This document shows, piece after piece, positions 1 through 7,673 of a stretch of DNA of 57,365 nucleotides; the stretch's first letter is position 1; each line of letters starts with the position of its first letter. The notes beneath the pieces were generated by a model. That model was not told where the DNA came from and ran no database searches. It worked only from the letters and a program-made list of their open reading frames with translations. Where the stretch lies: assembly GCA_934229335.1 (NCBI GenBank), contig CAKQDQ010000005.1, forward strand, positions 1-57,365, given 5' to 3'. Origin of the DNA: an uncultured Prevotella sp. (lineage in GTDB: Bacteria; Bacteroidota; Bacteroidia; Bacteroidales; Bacteroidaceae). The position numbers and the translations under genes are program-made.

Positions 1-71
1 CGTTGACGGATTCGAACCGCCGACCCTCTGCTTGTAAGGCAGATGCTCTGAACCAGCTGAGCTAAACGCCC
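1..71 (-). tRNA. tRNA-Val (anticodon UAC), 3' end cut by window edge
   Basis: Read on the minus strand, this is a cloverleaf starting at 71 with GGGCGTT, a D arm (TAGCTCAGCTGG), an anticodon stem TCTGC/GCAGA around the loop CTTACAA, and a T arm containing GGTTCGAATCC. The central loop triplet TAC reads valine codons. Only four bases of the 3' acceptor strand are inside the window, so the last bases and any CCA are missing. Further tRNA genes could follow beyond the edge. Confidence 0.93.
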
Positions 72-123
72 TCGTGAAGAGTATCACTCGGTGCAAGCAA
101 GTGTTGTTCCTTGATTGCGAGTG

Positions 124-155
124 CAAAGGTACTACTTTTTTTTTGTTCCCGCAAA
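124..155 (-). promoter_or_regulatory. promoter of tRNA-Val
   Basis: On the minus strand TTTG (152-155) lies 20 bp before TACCTTTG (124-131), the Bacteroidota primary sigma factor pattern. Transcription would start near 117, leaving a leader of about 45 nt before the tRNA. Confidence 0.75.
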
Positions 156-417
156 CTTTTTGCTTGTTTTTTTTTTATTTCGTGTATTTTCTTCCTTTTG
201 TGTACATATAGCTACAATATAAGGAAGCGACACATACGTGTTATGATATAAAGGATTGCTAATTGTTTTGCGCTCTGATAGTGCCTGTTATGCTTTTTGG
301 TAGTAATCACGCAACCTTCATATACCTCTGAGAATTGCAAGTTGTACATAACTTTCCTTTATCTTTTATTACCTTATCTACACTCTGTGGAGTTCTTACG
401 CCCTAATAAGTTTCGGG
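156..417. other. intergenic, nothing recognised
   Basis: AT-rich spacer between the tRNA promoter and the aldolase terminator. I see no ORF with coding character, no long repeat and no second promoter pair. Confidence 0.5.
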
Positions 418-455
418 TAAAAAAAATTGGGAGACATTTACATGCCTCCCAATCA
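418..455 (-). terminator. rho-independent terminator of fba
   Basis: ATTGGGAG (426-433) pairs with CTCCCAAT (446-453) around a 12 nt loop. On the minus strand it is followed by a run of eight U. It lies just past the aldolase stop. Confidence 0.85.
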
Positions 456-475
456 TTAATATCTTATTGATAATA

Positions 476-1477
476 TTAGCACTGTGCCAACTTACCGTCA
501 GAACCAAGTACGTTCACAATCTTGTGGATGTACATCTTCTTCATGTTCTCACGTGCAGGCTTGAGGTACTGACGTGGATCGAAGTCTCCCGGATGCTCGA
601 AGAGGTGCTTGCGGATAGCAGCAGTCATAGCAAGACGTGAGTCAGAGTCGATGTTGATCTTACATACAGCAGACTTTGCAGCCTTACGGAGCTGCTCCTC
701 AGGGATACCTATTGCAGCCTCGAGGTGACCACCGTACTTATTGATAGTGTTAACTTCCTCCATAGGAACAGATGAAGAACCGTGGAGTACGATTGGGAAT
801 CCAGGAAGCTTCTTCTCTATTTCAGCGAGTACGTCGAATGCGAGTGGTGGTGGAACGAGAACACCGTTAACGAGTGTGCACTGCTCAGGAGTGAACTTGT
901 GAGCACCGTGTGATGTACCGATAGAGATAGCGAGAGAGTCACAACCTGTGCGTGTAGCGAAGTCGATAACCTCCTCTGGCTTTGTATAGTGAGACTCAGC
1001 AGCTACTACATCGTCCTCTACACCAGCAAGTACACCGAGCTCAGCCTCTACAGTTACATCGAACTGATGAGCATAGTCAACAACCTTCTTTGCAAGAGCA
1101 ACGTTCTCCTCGTATGGAAGTGAAGAACCGTCGATCATTACAGAAGAGAAGCCATTGTCGATACAATCCTTACAGAGTTCGAATGTATCACCATGGTCAA
1201 GGTGGAGAACAATCTCAGGATGCTCGCAACCGAGCTCCTTAGCATACTCTACAGCACCCTTAGCGAGGTTACGGAGAATAGTACCGTTAGCGTAGTTACG
1301 TGCGCCCTTAGACACCTGCATGATGACAGGAGACTTTGTCTCTACTGCAGCCATTACGATAGCCTGCATCTGCTCCATTGTGTTGAAGTTGAAAGCTGGG
1401 ATAGCATAACCACCAGCAACAGCGCGCTTGAACATCTCACGGGTGTTTACAAGGCCAAGATCTTTGTAGTTTACCAT
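476..1477 (-). CDS. fba: class II fructose-bisphosphate aldolase
   Basis: Cytoplasmic, zinc-dependent glycolytic and gluconeogenic enzyme that splits fructose 1,6-bisphosphate into glyceraldehyde 3-phosphate and dihydroxyacetone phosphate. The 333 aa length fits the family. The class II signature is present (HLDHGDTFELCKDCIDNGF, about residues 92-110, including zinc and substrate residues), as are AELGVLAG with the downstream zinc ligands, the GTSHG loop and the phosphate-binding segments HGSSSV and KINIDSD. The start is the only ATG after a well-formed promoter. It is a single gene with its own promoter and terminator. In this organism it would receive fructose made from fructans by the locus at 6.6-16 kb after phosphorylation. 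Confidence 0.96.
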   Translation of the reverse strand: MVNYKDLGLVNTREMFKRAVAGGYAIPAFNFNTMEQMQAIVMAAVETKSPVIMQVSKGARNYANGTILRNLAKGAVEYAKELGCEHPEIVLHLDHGDTFELCKDCIDNGFSSVMIDGSSLPYEENVALAKKVVDYAHQFDVTVEAELGVLAGVEDDVVAAESHYTKPEEVIDFATRTGCDSLAISIGTSHGAHKFTPEQCTLVNGVLVPPPLAFDVLAEIEKKLPGFPIVLHGSSSVPMEEVNTINKYGGHLEAAIGIPEEQLRKAAKSAVCKINIDSDSRLAMTAAIRKHLFEHPGDFDPRQYLKPARENMKKMYIHKIVNVLGSDGKLAQC

Positions 1478-1545
1478 TGGTTTTTGTATTTTTGTTGTTA
1501 AAGTTAATGTTTTCCTCGGATGTTATCCTTTATTTTTTAACAATG

Positions 1546-1577
1546 CAAAGGTAGCATTTTCTTTTAATACACCCAAA
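1546..1577 (-). promoter_or_regulatory. promoter of fba
   Basis: On the minus strand TTTG (1574-1577) and TACCTTTG (1546-1553) are separated by 20 bp, the Bacteroidota consensus. The predicted leader is about 60 nt. Confidence 0.8.
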
Positions 1578-1671
1578 TTTTTATTGCAAAATATCGTTTA
1601 CTTTGCCTTATTTTAGTATTTTTGTAAACTCGGTATTACAGTTTTCGTATCTTTCTCTTTTACTTACGAAC

Positions 1672-1711
1672 AAGGGCAAACGCTGTCTTTACGCTAACAG
1701 CATTTGCCCTT
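1672..1711 (-). terminator. hairpin terminator after lipoprotein gene
   Basis: A 15 bp stem (1672-1686 with 1697-1711, one G-U type mismatch) closes a 10 nt loop just past the lipoprotein stop. There is no clear U-run on the minus strand, so it may act with Rho or as a 3' end stabiliser. Confidence 0.6.
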
Positions 1712-1731
1712 ATACATTATATTATACTATA

Positions 1732-2952
1732 TTACTTTATTTCTACTTCATCTGTCTCATAGACTGCAGAAGTAATTCGTCCGCTCTTTGCTCCATCGTA
1801 TGATACAGTAGACTCCTTCAAGGCTTGCCATACTGGTACGTTATAGTCGCCCTTACCATTTTCATCGGCAAGGCGATAGAAGGTATGTACCTCTACTGTC
1901 AGGCCGTCGTTGTATCTTCTTTCAAGAGCCCTTAGCAGTTCGTCTGTTATGCCTGTTACCTTTATTGTTACGCCTGTAGCAATGCGTTCCACTGTTACGT
2001 TTACTTTTGCTCCTATCTGTTCTTCAAATGTCTGCACGGTAAAGAGCTTCTCGAAGTACTTTACTACCTCATTGGTATCTGTATTCTCTACTGTGTATGC
2101 CTTGCTCAGAGGTAGATATACCATAACATCCTTTGCTTCCTTTATATGCAGAGATGTCTTTATCTCACCCCAGTCGCTATGGCTTTGCTGGTGGATGTCA
2201 ACGAGCAAGGTTGGGTCTATTGGCTTGATGTTGTGTATCATTGGGAGATATTCCACCAGTTGCTCATAGGTAAGCTGTCCACCGTCTTTGCCGAAAGTTA
2301 TCTCTTGGAAGCCTTCATCACGGCATGATTCACACGCATCCTTTATATCTGCCTTATCGGTAAGCAGTCCATCAATATGCCAACCGTTGTTCATGTGCTT
2401 TGACAGATACCATATCACGTGTATGTTTTCCTCAACGAGAGTTGGTGATTGAGGTTTGTTTCTTCTACAAGACGACGCGACTCTTCTTACAATAGAGGCT
2501 GTTGTCGTATCGCCTGCGGCAATAAGGGTTCTCAATCCAGTGCCGTTGGTACTGAAGAGGTACGTATTATCGTTACCGTCATTAATATCAACGAACGGAC
2601 AGTCCTTATAAAGTTTGCCGTTACTTACCACGTTATACACATAGGTACTTGGACTAATGTCGTAACCAAGACGTGGGTCTACCTTCACATTAAAATAATT
2701 CACATTAACCACTGGCGCCAATGGGTTTTCTACAGTCGCACGTGTTGAAGCAGCAGAAGCTGCAACTTGCTCCATATTGTTGAGTGCCTCAACGCCTACA
2801 TACACCTTTGTAGCAGGAGCATTTACCAAATAGTTACTACCGCCATTATCTGTATTGGTATTAGTATTAGTACCAATAACATCATCAGAACCAGAGCATG
2901 CTGCCAGAGCTGCGCCAGCAAACAACAGGAGTAAATTCTTAACTTTCATCAT
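1732..2952 (-). CDS. lipoprotein of unknown function, tandem paralogue A
   Basis: A 406 aa protein starting with a lipoprotein signal (MKVKNLLLLFAGAALAAC, lipobox LAAC) followed by an SGSDD stretch of the kind that favours surface export in Bacteroidota. It is a paralogue of the next upstream gene (3284-4705). Both share YVGVEAL near the N-terminus, a KVDPR.GY segment, a STNGTG segment, an IWYL...GLLTD segment, WGEIKTSLHI.E.KDV near the middle, and YNDG.TVE.HTFY plus SGR near the C-terminus. I cannot place it in a named family. The two are probably surface-exposed products of a duplication. A second ATG one codon in is an equally good start. Confidence 0.8.
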   Translation of the reverse strand: MMKVKNLLLLFAGAALAACSGSDDVIGTNTNTNTDNGGSNYLVNAPATKVYVGVEALNNMEQVAASAASTRATVENPLAPVVNVNYFNVKVDPRLGYDISPSTYVYNVVSNGKLYKDCPFVDINDGNDNTYLFSTNGTGLRTLIAAGDTTTASIVRRVASSCRRNKPQSPTLVEENIHVIWYLSKHMNNGWHIDGLLTDKADIKDACESCRDEGFQEITFGKDGGQLTYEQLVEYLPMIHNIKPIDPTLLVDIHQQSHSDWGEIKTSLHIKEAKDVMVYLPLSKAYTVENTDTNEVVKYFEKLFTVQTFEEQIGAKVNVTVERIATGVTIKVTGITDELLRALERRYNDGLTVEVHTFYRLADENGKGDYNVPVWQALKESTVSYDGAKSGRITSAVYETDEVEIK

Positions 2953-3068
2953 AGTCTTGCCTTTCTTTTTTAAACAATATGTTACTTCGTTTGTGTGTGT
3001 GTTCTTTCGTTATTCTTTCGCTTCCTTTCACCGTTAATAAAAACGTGTTATCCTTGCTTTTTATGCTG

Positions 3069-3099
3069 CAAATATACACATTTTTCGTGAGATTCCAAA
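3069..3099 (-). promoter_or_regulatory. promoter of lipoprotein A
   Basis: On the minus strand TTTG (3096-3099) and TATATTTG (3069-3076) are 19 bp apart, giving a leader of roughly 110 nt. The tandem paralogue therefore has its own promoter and is not simply co-transcribed. Confidence 0.7.
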
Positions 3100-3150
3100 T
3101 TTTTCCTTACATTTTTTCTCTTATAACAATTTTATTTTTCATAATGATAA

Positions 3151-3215
3151 AAAGGAAAGACCAATACCGCGGTTATGCACCACAATATTGGTCTACAGAC
3201 ATTTCTGCTAATTTC
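3151..3215 (-). terminator. terminator after lipoprotein B
   Basis: GACCAATA (3159-3166) pairs with TATTGGTC (3186-3193). The flanks AAAGGAAA and TTTCCTTT can extend the stem. On the minus strand the hairpin is followed by a U-rich tract. Together with the promoter at 3069 it separates the two lipoprotein genes. Confidence 0.65.
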
Positions 3216-3283
3216 CTTTGTGTGTTTTTTGCAGGTATTACATTTTCTGCAAGGTTTTTACATGTTCTTATGGGTATTTCTTT

Positions 3284-4705
3284 TTATTTCTTTGCTTCCT
3301 TTGCGGGCTTGTTCTCCCAGTAGCCCTTTTCACCGTATGAGTCCTTAGCATCAGGTGTGTAGTACTCTGAGTAAACTCTACCAGATCTCTCACCTTCATA
3401 AGTTACTACAGAGAAGTCATTGGCAGCAGCCTTTGCAGAAATCATATTCCAGATTTGCTGTGTAAGTTCTGTGCCTTCATCTACGCCAGCAACCTGTGCA
3501 GCAGCCTTATCAGCTGTGAGCTTGTAGAATGTATGTATTTCTACTGTAACGCCATCATTGTACTTTCTTGCAGCTGCATCGAGAATGTCTTGTGATATTG
3601 CTGGAACTGTTATAACCAAGTTTTTGCCCTGACGCTCCACTTTAACCTCTACGTTAGTCTGAGCTACATCACCGTTAGCACTCTGCTTCTTGTTGCAATA
3701 GTACAGCTGATTGAACACTTTTACAGTTCTTGTTGTGTCAACACCATTCTCTGTTGTTACAGCGTCTACTGTGTAAGCGTTGTCTATTGGAAGAGTTACT
3801 ACGACATCTTTAGACTCCTGAATATGCAGAGAAGTCTTTATCTCGCCCCATGTCTTATGCTTTTGCTGAGCGATGTCGTATCTCAGAGTTGGGTCGATAG
3901 CCTTGATATTGCCATTTACATAGCTCTTAGCGAACTGTGTGTAGTTCATTCCATTATGGAATGTTACCTCTGTGTTGCTCTCGTCTTTATTTATCTCTGC
4001 TACTGCCTCTATGTCTTCTCTATCGGTAAGGATACCTTCTACAGTCCATTCATTGTTTTCGTCTGTAGCGAGATACCAGATGATACGCTCTGCGTTATCG
4101 CCCCACTTGTCTGCCTTTGCGTATGTAGCTGATGCGTTAGAAACCTCTTTCGTAGTACCATCATTCTCTACAGTTGTAGTATTTTTGATACCTTGATTAG
4201 CCAACATAGCCTTCACATCGTCTACTGTTGGAGTAACAGTCATGAATGGTGCAACACCTGTACCGTTTGTAGACATTACGTATGGAGTGTTGACTGTGCC
4301 AGGATACTTTGTCATATCATGTGCAGGTACATCTGTGAACACGTCTGCTGTCTTTACCTCTACATATGTATTTGCAGGATAACCAGAGCGTGGATCTACC
4401 TTTACCATGTAAGTTGCCGTTGCTTTCTCTGATACGAATGCGTTATTATAACCATAGTTAATGTTAGCATCTTCGCTTGCAAAAGCTGCACGTGTTGACA
4501 CAACGCCTGCGTTTTGCAGACCAAGAGCCTCTACACCTACATACACCTGCGTGCCAGTAAAGTCCTTCCAGATGTCAGAAACATTACCATTGTTACCGTT
4601 GTTGCCATTGTTGTTGCCATTGTCGGCAGTTGCATCGTCAGAGCTTGAGCAAGCTGTCAATGCGCCAGCTGCTGCCATTACGAGCATAAAATTCTTCAAT
4701 TTCAT
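3284..4705 (-). CDS. lipoprotein of unknown function, tandem paralogue B
   Basis: A 473 aa protein with a lipoprotein signal (MKLKNFMLVMAAAGALTAC, lipobox LTAC), then SSSDD and an Asn/Gly-rich linker (NNNGNNGNNGN), a flexible spacer typical of surface lipoproteins. The core is homologous to paralogue A, sharing YVGVEAL, KVDPRSGYP, IWYLATD...VEGILTDREDIE, WGEIKTSLHIQESKDVVV, YNDGVTVEIHTFYKL and ERSGRVYSEYY. It is about 65 residues longer, mainly through insertions in the middle and a Lys/Glu-rich C-terminal tail. No catalytic motif is visible. Function is unknown; an adhesin or fibre subunit is only a guess. Confidence 0.8.
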   Translation of the reverse strand: MKLKNFMLVMAAAGALTACSSSDDATADNGNNNGNNGNNGNVSDIWKDFTGTQVYVGVEALGLQNAGVVSTRAAFASEDANINYGYNNAFVSEKATATYMVKVDPRSGYPANTYVEVKTADVFTDVPAHDMTKYPGTVNTPYVMSTNGTGVAPFMTVTPTVDDVKAMLANQGIKNTTTVENDGTTKEVSNASATYAKADKWGDNAERIIWYLATDENNEWTVEGILTDREDIEAVAEINKDESNTEVTFHNGMNYTQFAKSYVNGNIKAIDPTLRYDIAQQKHKTWGEIKTSLHIQESKDVVVTLPIDNAYTVDAVTTENGVDTTRTVKVFNQLYYCNKKQSANGDVAQTNVEVKVERQGKNLVITVPAISQDILDAAARKYNDGVTVEIHTFYKLTADKAAAQVAGVDEGTELTQQIWNMISAKAAANDFSVVTYEGERSGRVYSEYYTPDAKDSYGEKGYWENKPAKEAKK

Positions 4706-4832
4706 AATTTAGATTGTTTATGTTATTAATTTTATTCTCTACTTTGTATATTATTACCGTATAAGGAACAGCTTACAAGTTACTTTTCCTTGGTGTCCTT
4801 TTATATGTGTACTATTATTGCTTTTTGTTGCA

Positions 4833-4840
4833 CAAAGTTA
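4833..4840 (-). promoter_or_regulatory. possible promoter of lipoprotein B (-7 box)
   Basis: TAACTTTG on the minus strand, with an alternative TATATTTG at 4842-4849. Neither has a good TTTG at the right distance, so the exact site is uncertain. Confidence 0.45.
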
Positions 4841-4849
4841 TCAAATATA

Positions 4850-5070
4850 ACCACAAACGCAAAATATTTTTACATTCCTTCACGTTTACCCCCCCCTATT
4901 TTAATACCTTTTAACCGTTTTGGGTAAACTTTTACAGTTTATGAACCTATTTGAACTTATTTTTTACAATTCGTATACATTTTTTTACTATAGCAATCAC
5001 CACCCATTATTTATTTAACAAGAGCGATAAAACGTAGTTATTGTACTAATAATATTTATTAAATCACATA
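4850..5070. other. AT-rich intergenic with a C8 tract
   Basis: Divergent spacer between lipoprotein B and the acetyltransferase. The only landmark is a run of eight C at 4889-4896. No ORF or hairpin of note. Confidence 0.4.
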
Positions 5071-5075
5071 TAATC

Positions 5076-5106
5076 TTGCATTATTCACATAAAAAGAATA
5101 CCTTTG
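5076..5106 (+). promoter_or_regulatory. promoter of the GNAT gene
   Basis: TTG (5076-5078) and TACCTTTG (5099-5106) are 20 bp apart. Transcription would start near 5113. This rules out the upstream in-frame TTG at 5076 as a start codon, because that TTG is itself the -33 element. Confidence 0.8.
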
Positions 5107-5129
5107 CACCAACTAACACACAACACACT

Positions 5130-5642
5130 ATGATTAATATTCGTACCGCAACACCTGACGATGCCGAGGCACTTCTCGCCATCTACGACCCTTATGTCAT
5201 CAAGACTGGCATCACCTTTGAGCTGGAACCTCCTACGGTGGATGAGTTTCGCCAGCGCATTACCAACACCTTGAAGAAGTTTCCATACCTTGTTGCCACC
5301 ACTGACGATGGTGAGATATTAGGCTACTGCTATGCTGGCACTCTGCGTACACGCCCTGCCTACAACCACTGTGTGGAGATGTCAATCTACATTCGCGAAG
5401 ACTCTCACGGCAAGGGCATCGGCAAGGCTCTATACACCGAGATAGAGAAGCGACTGAAAGCTATGGGTAAGATAAACCTTTACGCCAGCATCACGTGGGT
5501 AGACGATGAGAACTGTCACCTGAATCATCTCAGTCCGAAGTTTCACGAGCACATGGGATATAAGAAGGTGGGTCACTTTCACCGCTGCGGATATAAGTTC
5601 GGTGAATGGTTTGACATGATTTGGATGGAGAAATTCATATAA
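5130..5642 (+). CDS. GNAT N-acetyltransferase, phosphinothricin acetyltransferase-like
   Basis: A 170 aa cytoplasmic acetyl-CoA-dependent N-acetyltransferase. It begins MINIRTATPDDAEALLAIYDPYV and carries TGITFELEPP, the PAT/MnaT-type N-terminal pattern. Residues from about 84 hold CVEMSIYIREDSHGKGIGKALYTEIE, including the Q/RxxGxG/A-type acetyl-CoA loop (HGKGIG). It ends G..FGEWFDMIWMEKFI, the aromatic tail of this subfamily. Relatives acetylate methionine derivatives or the herbicide analogue phosphinothricin. The natural substrate cannot be read from sequence. The ATG at 5130 is chosen because it is the first start downstream of the promoter. It is transcribed alone. Confidence 0.9.
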   Translation: MINIRTATPDDAEALLAIYDPYVIKTGITFELEPPTVDEFRQRITNTLKKFPYLVATTDDGEILGYCYAGTLRTRPAYNHCVEMSIYIREDSHGKGIGKALYTEIEKRLKAMGKINLYASITWVDDENCHLNHLSPKFHEHMGYKKVGHFHRCGYKFGEWFDMIWMEKFI

Positions 5643-5650
5643 GTGACAAT

Positions 5651-5750
5651 ATGAAAGCAGCCTAATCGTATTGTGAAAGCATAGCTTTTGCAATGCGATT
5701 AGCACCATATCGCACTGCGATTTGCTACATATCGCATTAGTGACAAAACG
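5651..5750. repeat. REP-like intergenic repeat, copy 1
   Basis: About 100 bp built from GAAAGCA/TGCTTTC and AATCG/GCGATT words in both orientations, able to fold into several hairpins. The same words in similar order recur at 16230-16330 and 40700-40800. Confidence 0.6.
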
Positions 5751-5788
5751 CCCTTTACTGAAGAACTGGTATTTATGTATCTTTTTCC

Positions 5789-5819
5789 TTGCTTATTTAA
5801 TAAATATGATGTAACTTTG
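5789..5819 (+). promoter_or_regulatory. promoter of the 50 aa / DUF6169-like pair
   Basis: TTG (5789-5791) lies 20 bp before TAACTTTG (5812-5819), about 45 bp ahead of the first ATG. Confidence 0.75.
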
Positions 5820-5864
5820 CAGCAGGAAAGTTAATGTTTAACACATAAAGAAAGGAATTATATT

Positions 5865-6017
5865 ATGAAATACGAAGCAGTAAAATACGCCAGTCGCCAA
5901 GAGGCAGTAGCAGCAATACGCCGTATGATACAACGCAAAAGAGAATGGGAAAAGAGAGTACAGGAAGAAATGCTCCAAGTACGTAAAGATGCAGAAGACT
6001 GTTATGCAAATCTTTGA
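5865..6017 (+). CDS. small protein of unknown function (50 aa)
   Basis: A short ORF beginning MKYEAVKYASRQEAVAAIRR and ending in an Arg/Lys/Glu-rich helix (EWEKRVQEEMLQVRKDAED). It starts 12-16 bp after an AAAGGAA ribosome-binding-like sequence and follows a good promoter. Its stop overlaps the start of the next gene, so the two are translationally coupled. The charged amphipathic helix suggests a partner-binding protein. The pairing of a tiny first protein with a larger overlapping second one resembles toxin-antitoxin layout, but nothing proves that. Confidence 0.7.
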   Translation: MKYEAVKYASRQEAVAAIRRMIQRKREWEKRVQEEMLQVRKDAEDCYANL

Positions 6018-6501
6018 TTTAGACCGACTCAACCTGTATTCACCATATAAACTGTGGAGTAAGAAAACCAATTCATACGTTTTCATGACAGATTTTGGTG
6101 TTCAGTATCGTATAGAATTTGCCGACAATCATGACATTTGGAAAGAAGGAGCATACGAGTTTTGTATATTAAACGAGAATAACAAGAACTCTCCTAACGA
6201 TCCTAAGGTGAAAGAGACGATACAATGCGTTATTGAAGAGTTCTTTCTTACTAATCCTGACATTCTCTTATATCAGTGTGAAACTGGCGATAACCGCCAG
6301 GCTATGAGGGCAAGACTTTTTTTGAAATGGTTTAATGACTATAAAAATAAAGAACGTTTCTGCATTAAACTGTCATTGATTAAAGACGAAGATGTTGATA
6401 ACTATATAGCACTTATCGTTCAAAAAAATAATCCTGCACTTAAATACATAATAAATACATTCGATGATTTCGTTGGCTTTTTCACTCAAAAGCCAGAATA
6501 A
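6004..6501 (+). CDS. DUF6169-like protein of unknown function
   Basis: A 165 aa soluble protein (MQIFDLDRLNL...). From memory it resembles the DUF6169 family of Bacteroidota: a YVFMTDFGVQYRIEF strand, a DPKVKETIQCVIEEFF helix, the conserved DILLYQCETGDNRQAMRARLFLKWF block near residues 90-115, and a final Y.AL.V...NP...Y....F strand. The ATG at 6004 overlaps the stop of the 50 aa gene; an in-frame ATG at 5989 would overlap more. The pair has its own promoter and terminator, as expected of a mobile or self-contained two-gene unit. Function is unknown. Confidence 0.75.
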   Translation: MQIFDLDRLNLYSPYKLWSKKTNSYVFMTDFGVQYRIEFADNHDIWKEGAYEFCILNENNKNSPNDPKVKETIQCVIEEFFLTNPDILLYQCETGDNRQAMRARLFLKWFNDYKNKERFCIKLSLIKDEDVDNYIALIVQKNNPALKYIINTFDDFVGFFTQKPE

Positions 6502-6509
6502 AACAACAA

Positions 6510-6556
6510 GGCTACTGCCTATGTCAATAACAGTACACAAGCAGTAGCCTCATTTT
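6510..6556. terminator. bidirectional terminator
   Basis: GGCTACTGC (6510-6518) pairs with GCAGTAGCC (6541-6549). It is followed by TCATTTT on the plus strand and TTGTTGTTTT on the minus strand, so it can end both the 6004 gene and the fructokinase gene. Confidence 0.8.
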
Positions 6557-6584
6557 ATAAGTAAATTTCCAAAGTCACTTTAGT

Positions 6585-7460
6585 CTAATCCACCAACTCC
6601 TGCGGTATCTCTGGCATTGCGCCACTCTGCGTACATACGTATGCACTGACGTCAACGGCACGCTGGTGCGCCTCTTTCACGCTCATGCCTTTTAGTATGC
6701 AGGCGCAGAAAGTGCCCGTAAAGGAGTCTCCGGCACCTACGGTGTCAACGACATCAACCTTCGGTGTCTCGCAGAAAGAGAGGTTGCCAGGGGTGAAGAC
6801 ATAACTACCGTTGACACCACAGGTAAGGACAAGCATATCCAGATTGTACTTACCGAGGATTAACCAGCACTTATTCTCTATGTCAAGACCTGGATAACCG
6901 AACATTCTTCCTATCGTTACCAACTCCTCATCGTTTATCTTCAGCACGTTGCAACGCTTCAGGCTCTCGCAGATTACTTCTTTGTCGTAGAAGTTCTGAC
7001 GCAGATTGATGTCGAATACCTTTAGACAATCCTCTGGAGTATAGTCAAGGAAGTTGTAAATCATGTCGCGACTAACCTTATTGCGCTGAGCTAACGTTCC
7101 CCAACATACGGCTCCTGTGCTCATGGCAATCTCGCGAATGTCGTCGGTGAAGGGCACATTGTCCCACGCCACGCCCTGTTTTATATCATACGTAGGCACT
7201 CCCTCGGTGTCGAGTGTTACCTGTACTGTGCCCGTTGGATAATCAACTATAGGCATAACATACTTCAGTTTCTTCTCGTCGAGCAAGCGTAATGCCTCAG
7301 CACCCAACTCATCGTTGCCCACTGCACTTACCGCTACGGATAGTAATCCATGCTGTCCGGCATGATAAGCGAAGTTTGCCGGTGCGCCACCAAGTTTTGC
7401 TCCTGTAGGAAAGACATCGAAAAGTATCTCTCCTAAGCCTACACAATATCTGTTGTTCAT
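6585..7460 (-). CDS. PfkB-family carbohydrate kinase, probable fructokinase
   Basis: A 291 aa ribokinase-family sugar kinase expected to phosphorylate imported fructose with ATP. The N-terminal signature GLGEILFDVFPTGAKLGGAPANFAYH (about residues 7-32) holds the sugar-binding GGAPAN loop. The C-terminal PfkB signature VDTVGAGDSFTGTF (about 237-250) includes the catalytic Asp. The ATG at 7460 is preferred because the upstream in-frame extension falls in a repeat element. It is the last gene of the fructan locus, after the importer, an order known from Bacteroides fructan loci. Fructose as substrate is inferred from context. Confidence 0.9.
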   Translation of the reverse strand: MNNRYCVGLGEILFDVFPTGAKLGGAPANFAYHAGQHGLLSVAVSAVGNDELGAEALRLLDEKKLKYVMPIVDYPTGTVQVTLDTEGVPTYDIKQGVAWDNVPFTDDIREIAMSTGAVCWGTLAQRNKVSRDMIYNFLDYTPEDCLKVFDINLRQNFYDKEVICESLKRCNVLKINDEELVTIGRMFGYPGLDIENKCWLILGKYNLDMLVLTCGVNGSYVFTPGNLSFCETPKVDVVDTVGAGDSFTGTFCACILKGMSVKEAHQRAVDVSAYVCTQSGAMPEIPQELVD

Positions 7461-7484
7461 GTTAGTAAAAGTTCTTTTATTATC

Positions 7485-7673
7485 AACCCCTCTCCCTACC
7501 ATCCCCCTAAGGGAAGGGAAGAATACTGGTATTTGCGGGTCGTTATAGGGATGATTCTTTATATTATTAATCTATTTGTAATACGACCATTGCACTGTTA
7601 TTCACATACAATCGTCTTTTCTCTTTTTTAAGTATCTTTCCCTCCCCTCGGGGGGAGGGTTGGGAGAGGGGTT
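7485..7673. repeat. inverted-repeat intergenic element with 37 bp ends
   Basis: AACCCCTCTCCCTACC... (7485-7521) is mirrored by ...GGTTGGGAGAGGGGTT (7636-7673) with a few mismatches, enclosing about 115 bp of AT-rich DNA. The right arm reaches into the last codons and stop of the MFS gene. It looks like a miniature inverted-repeat element or a large 3' hairpin between the importer and kinase genes. No coding capacity. Confidence 0.65.

Noticed and set aside
5076..5129. N-terminal extension of the acetyltransferase from a TTG codon
   Set aside because: The TTG is the -33 promoter element and the extension would begin before the transcription start; the ATG at 5130 gives the usual family N-terminus.
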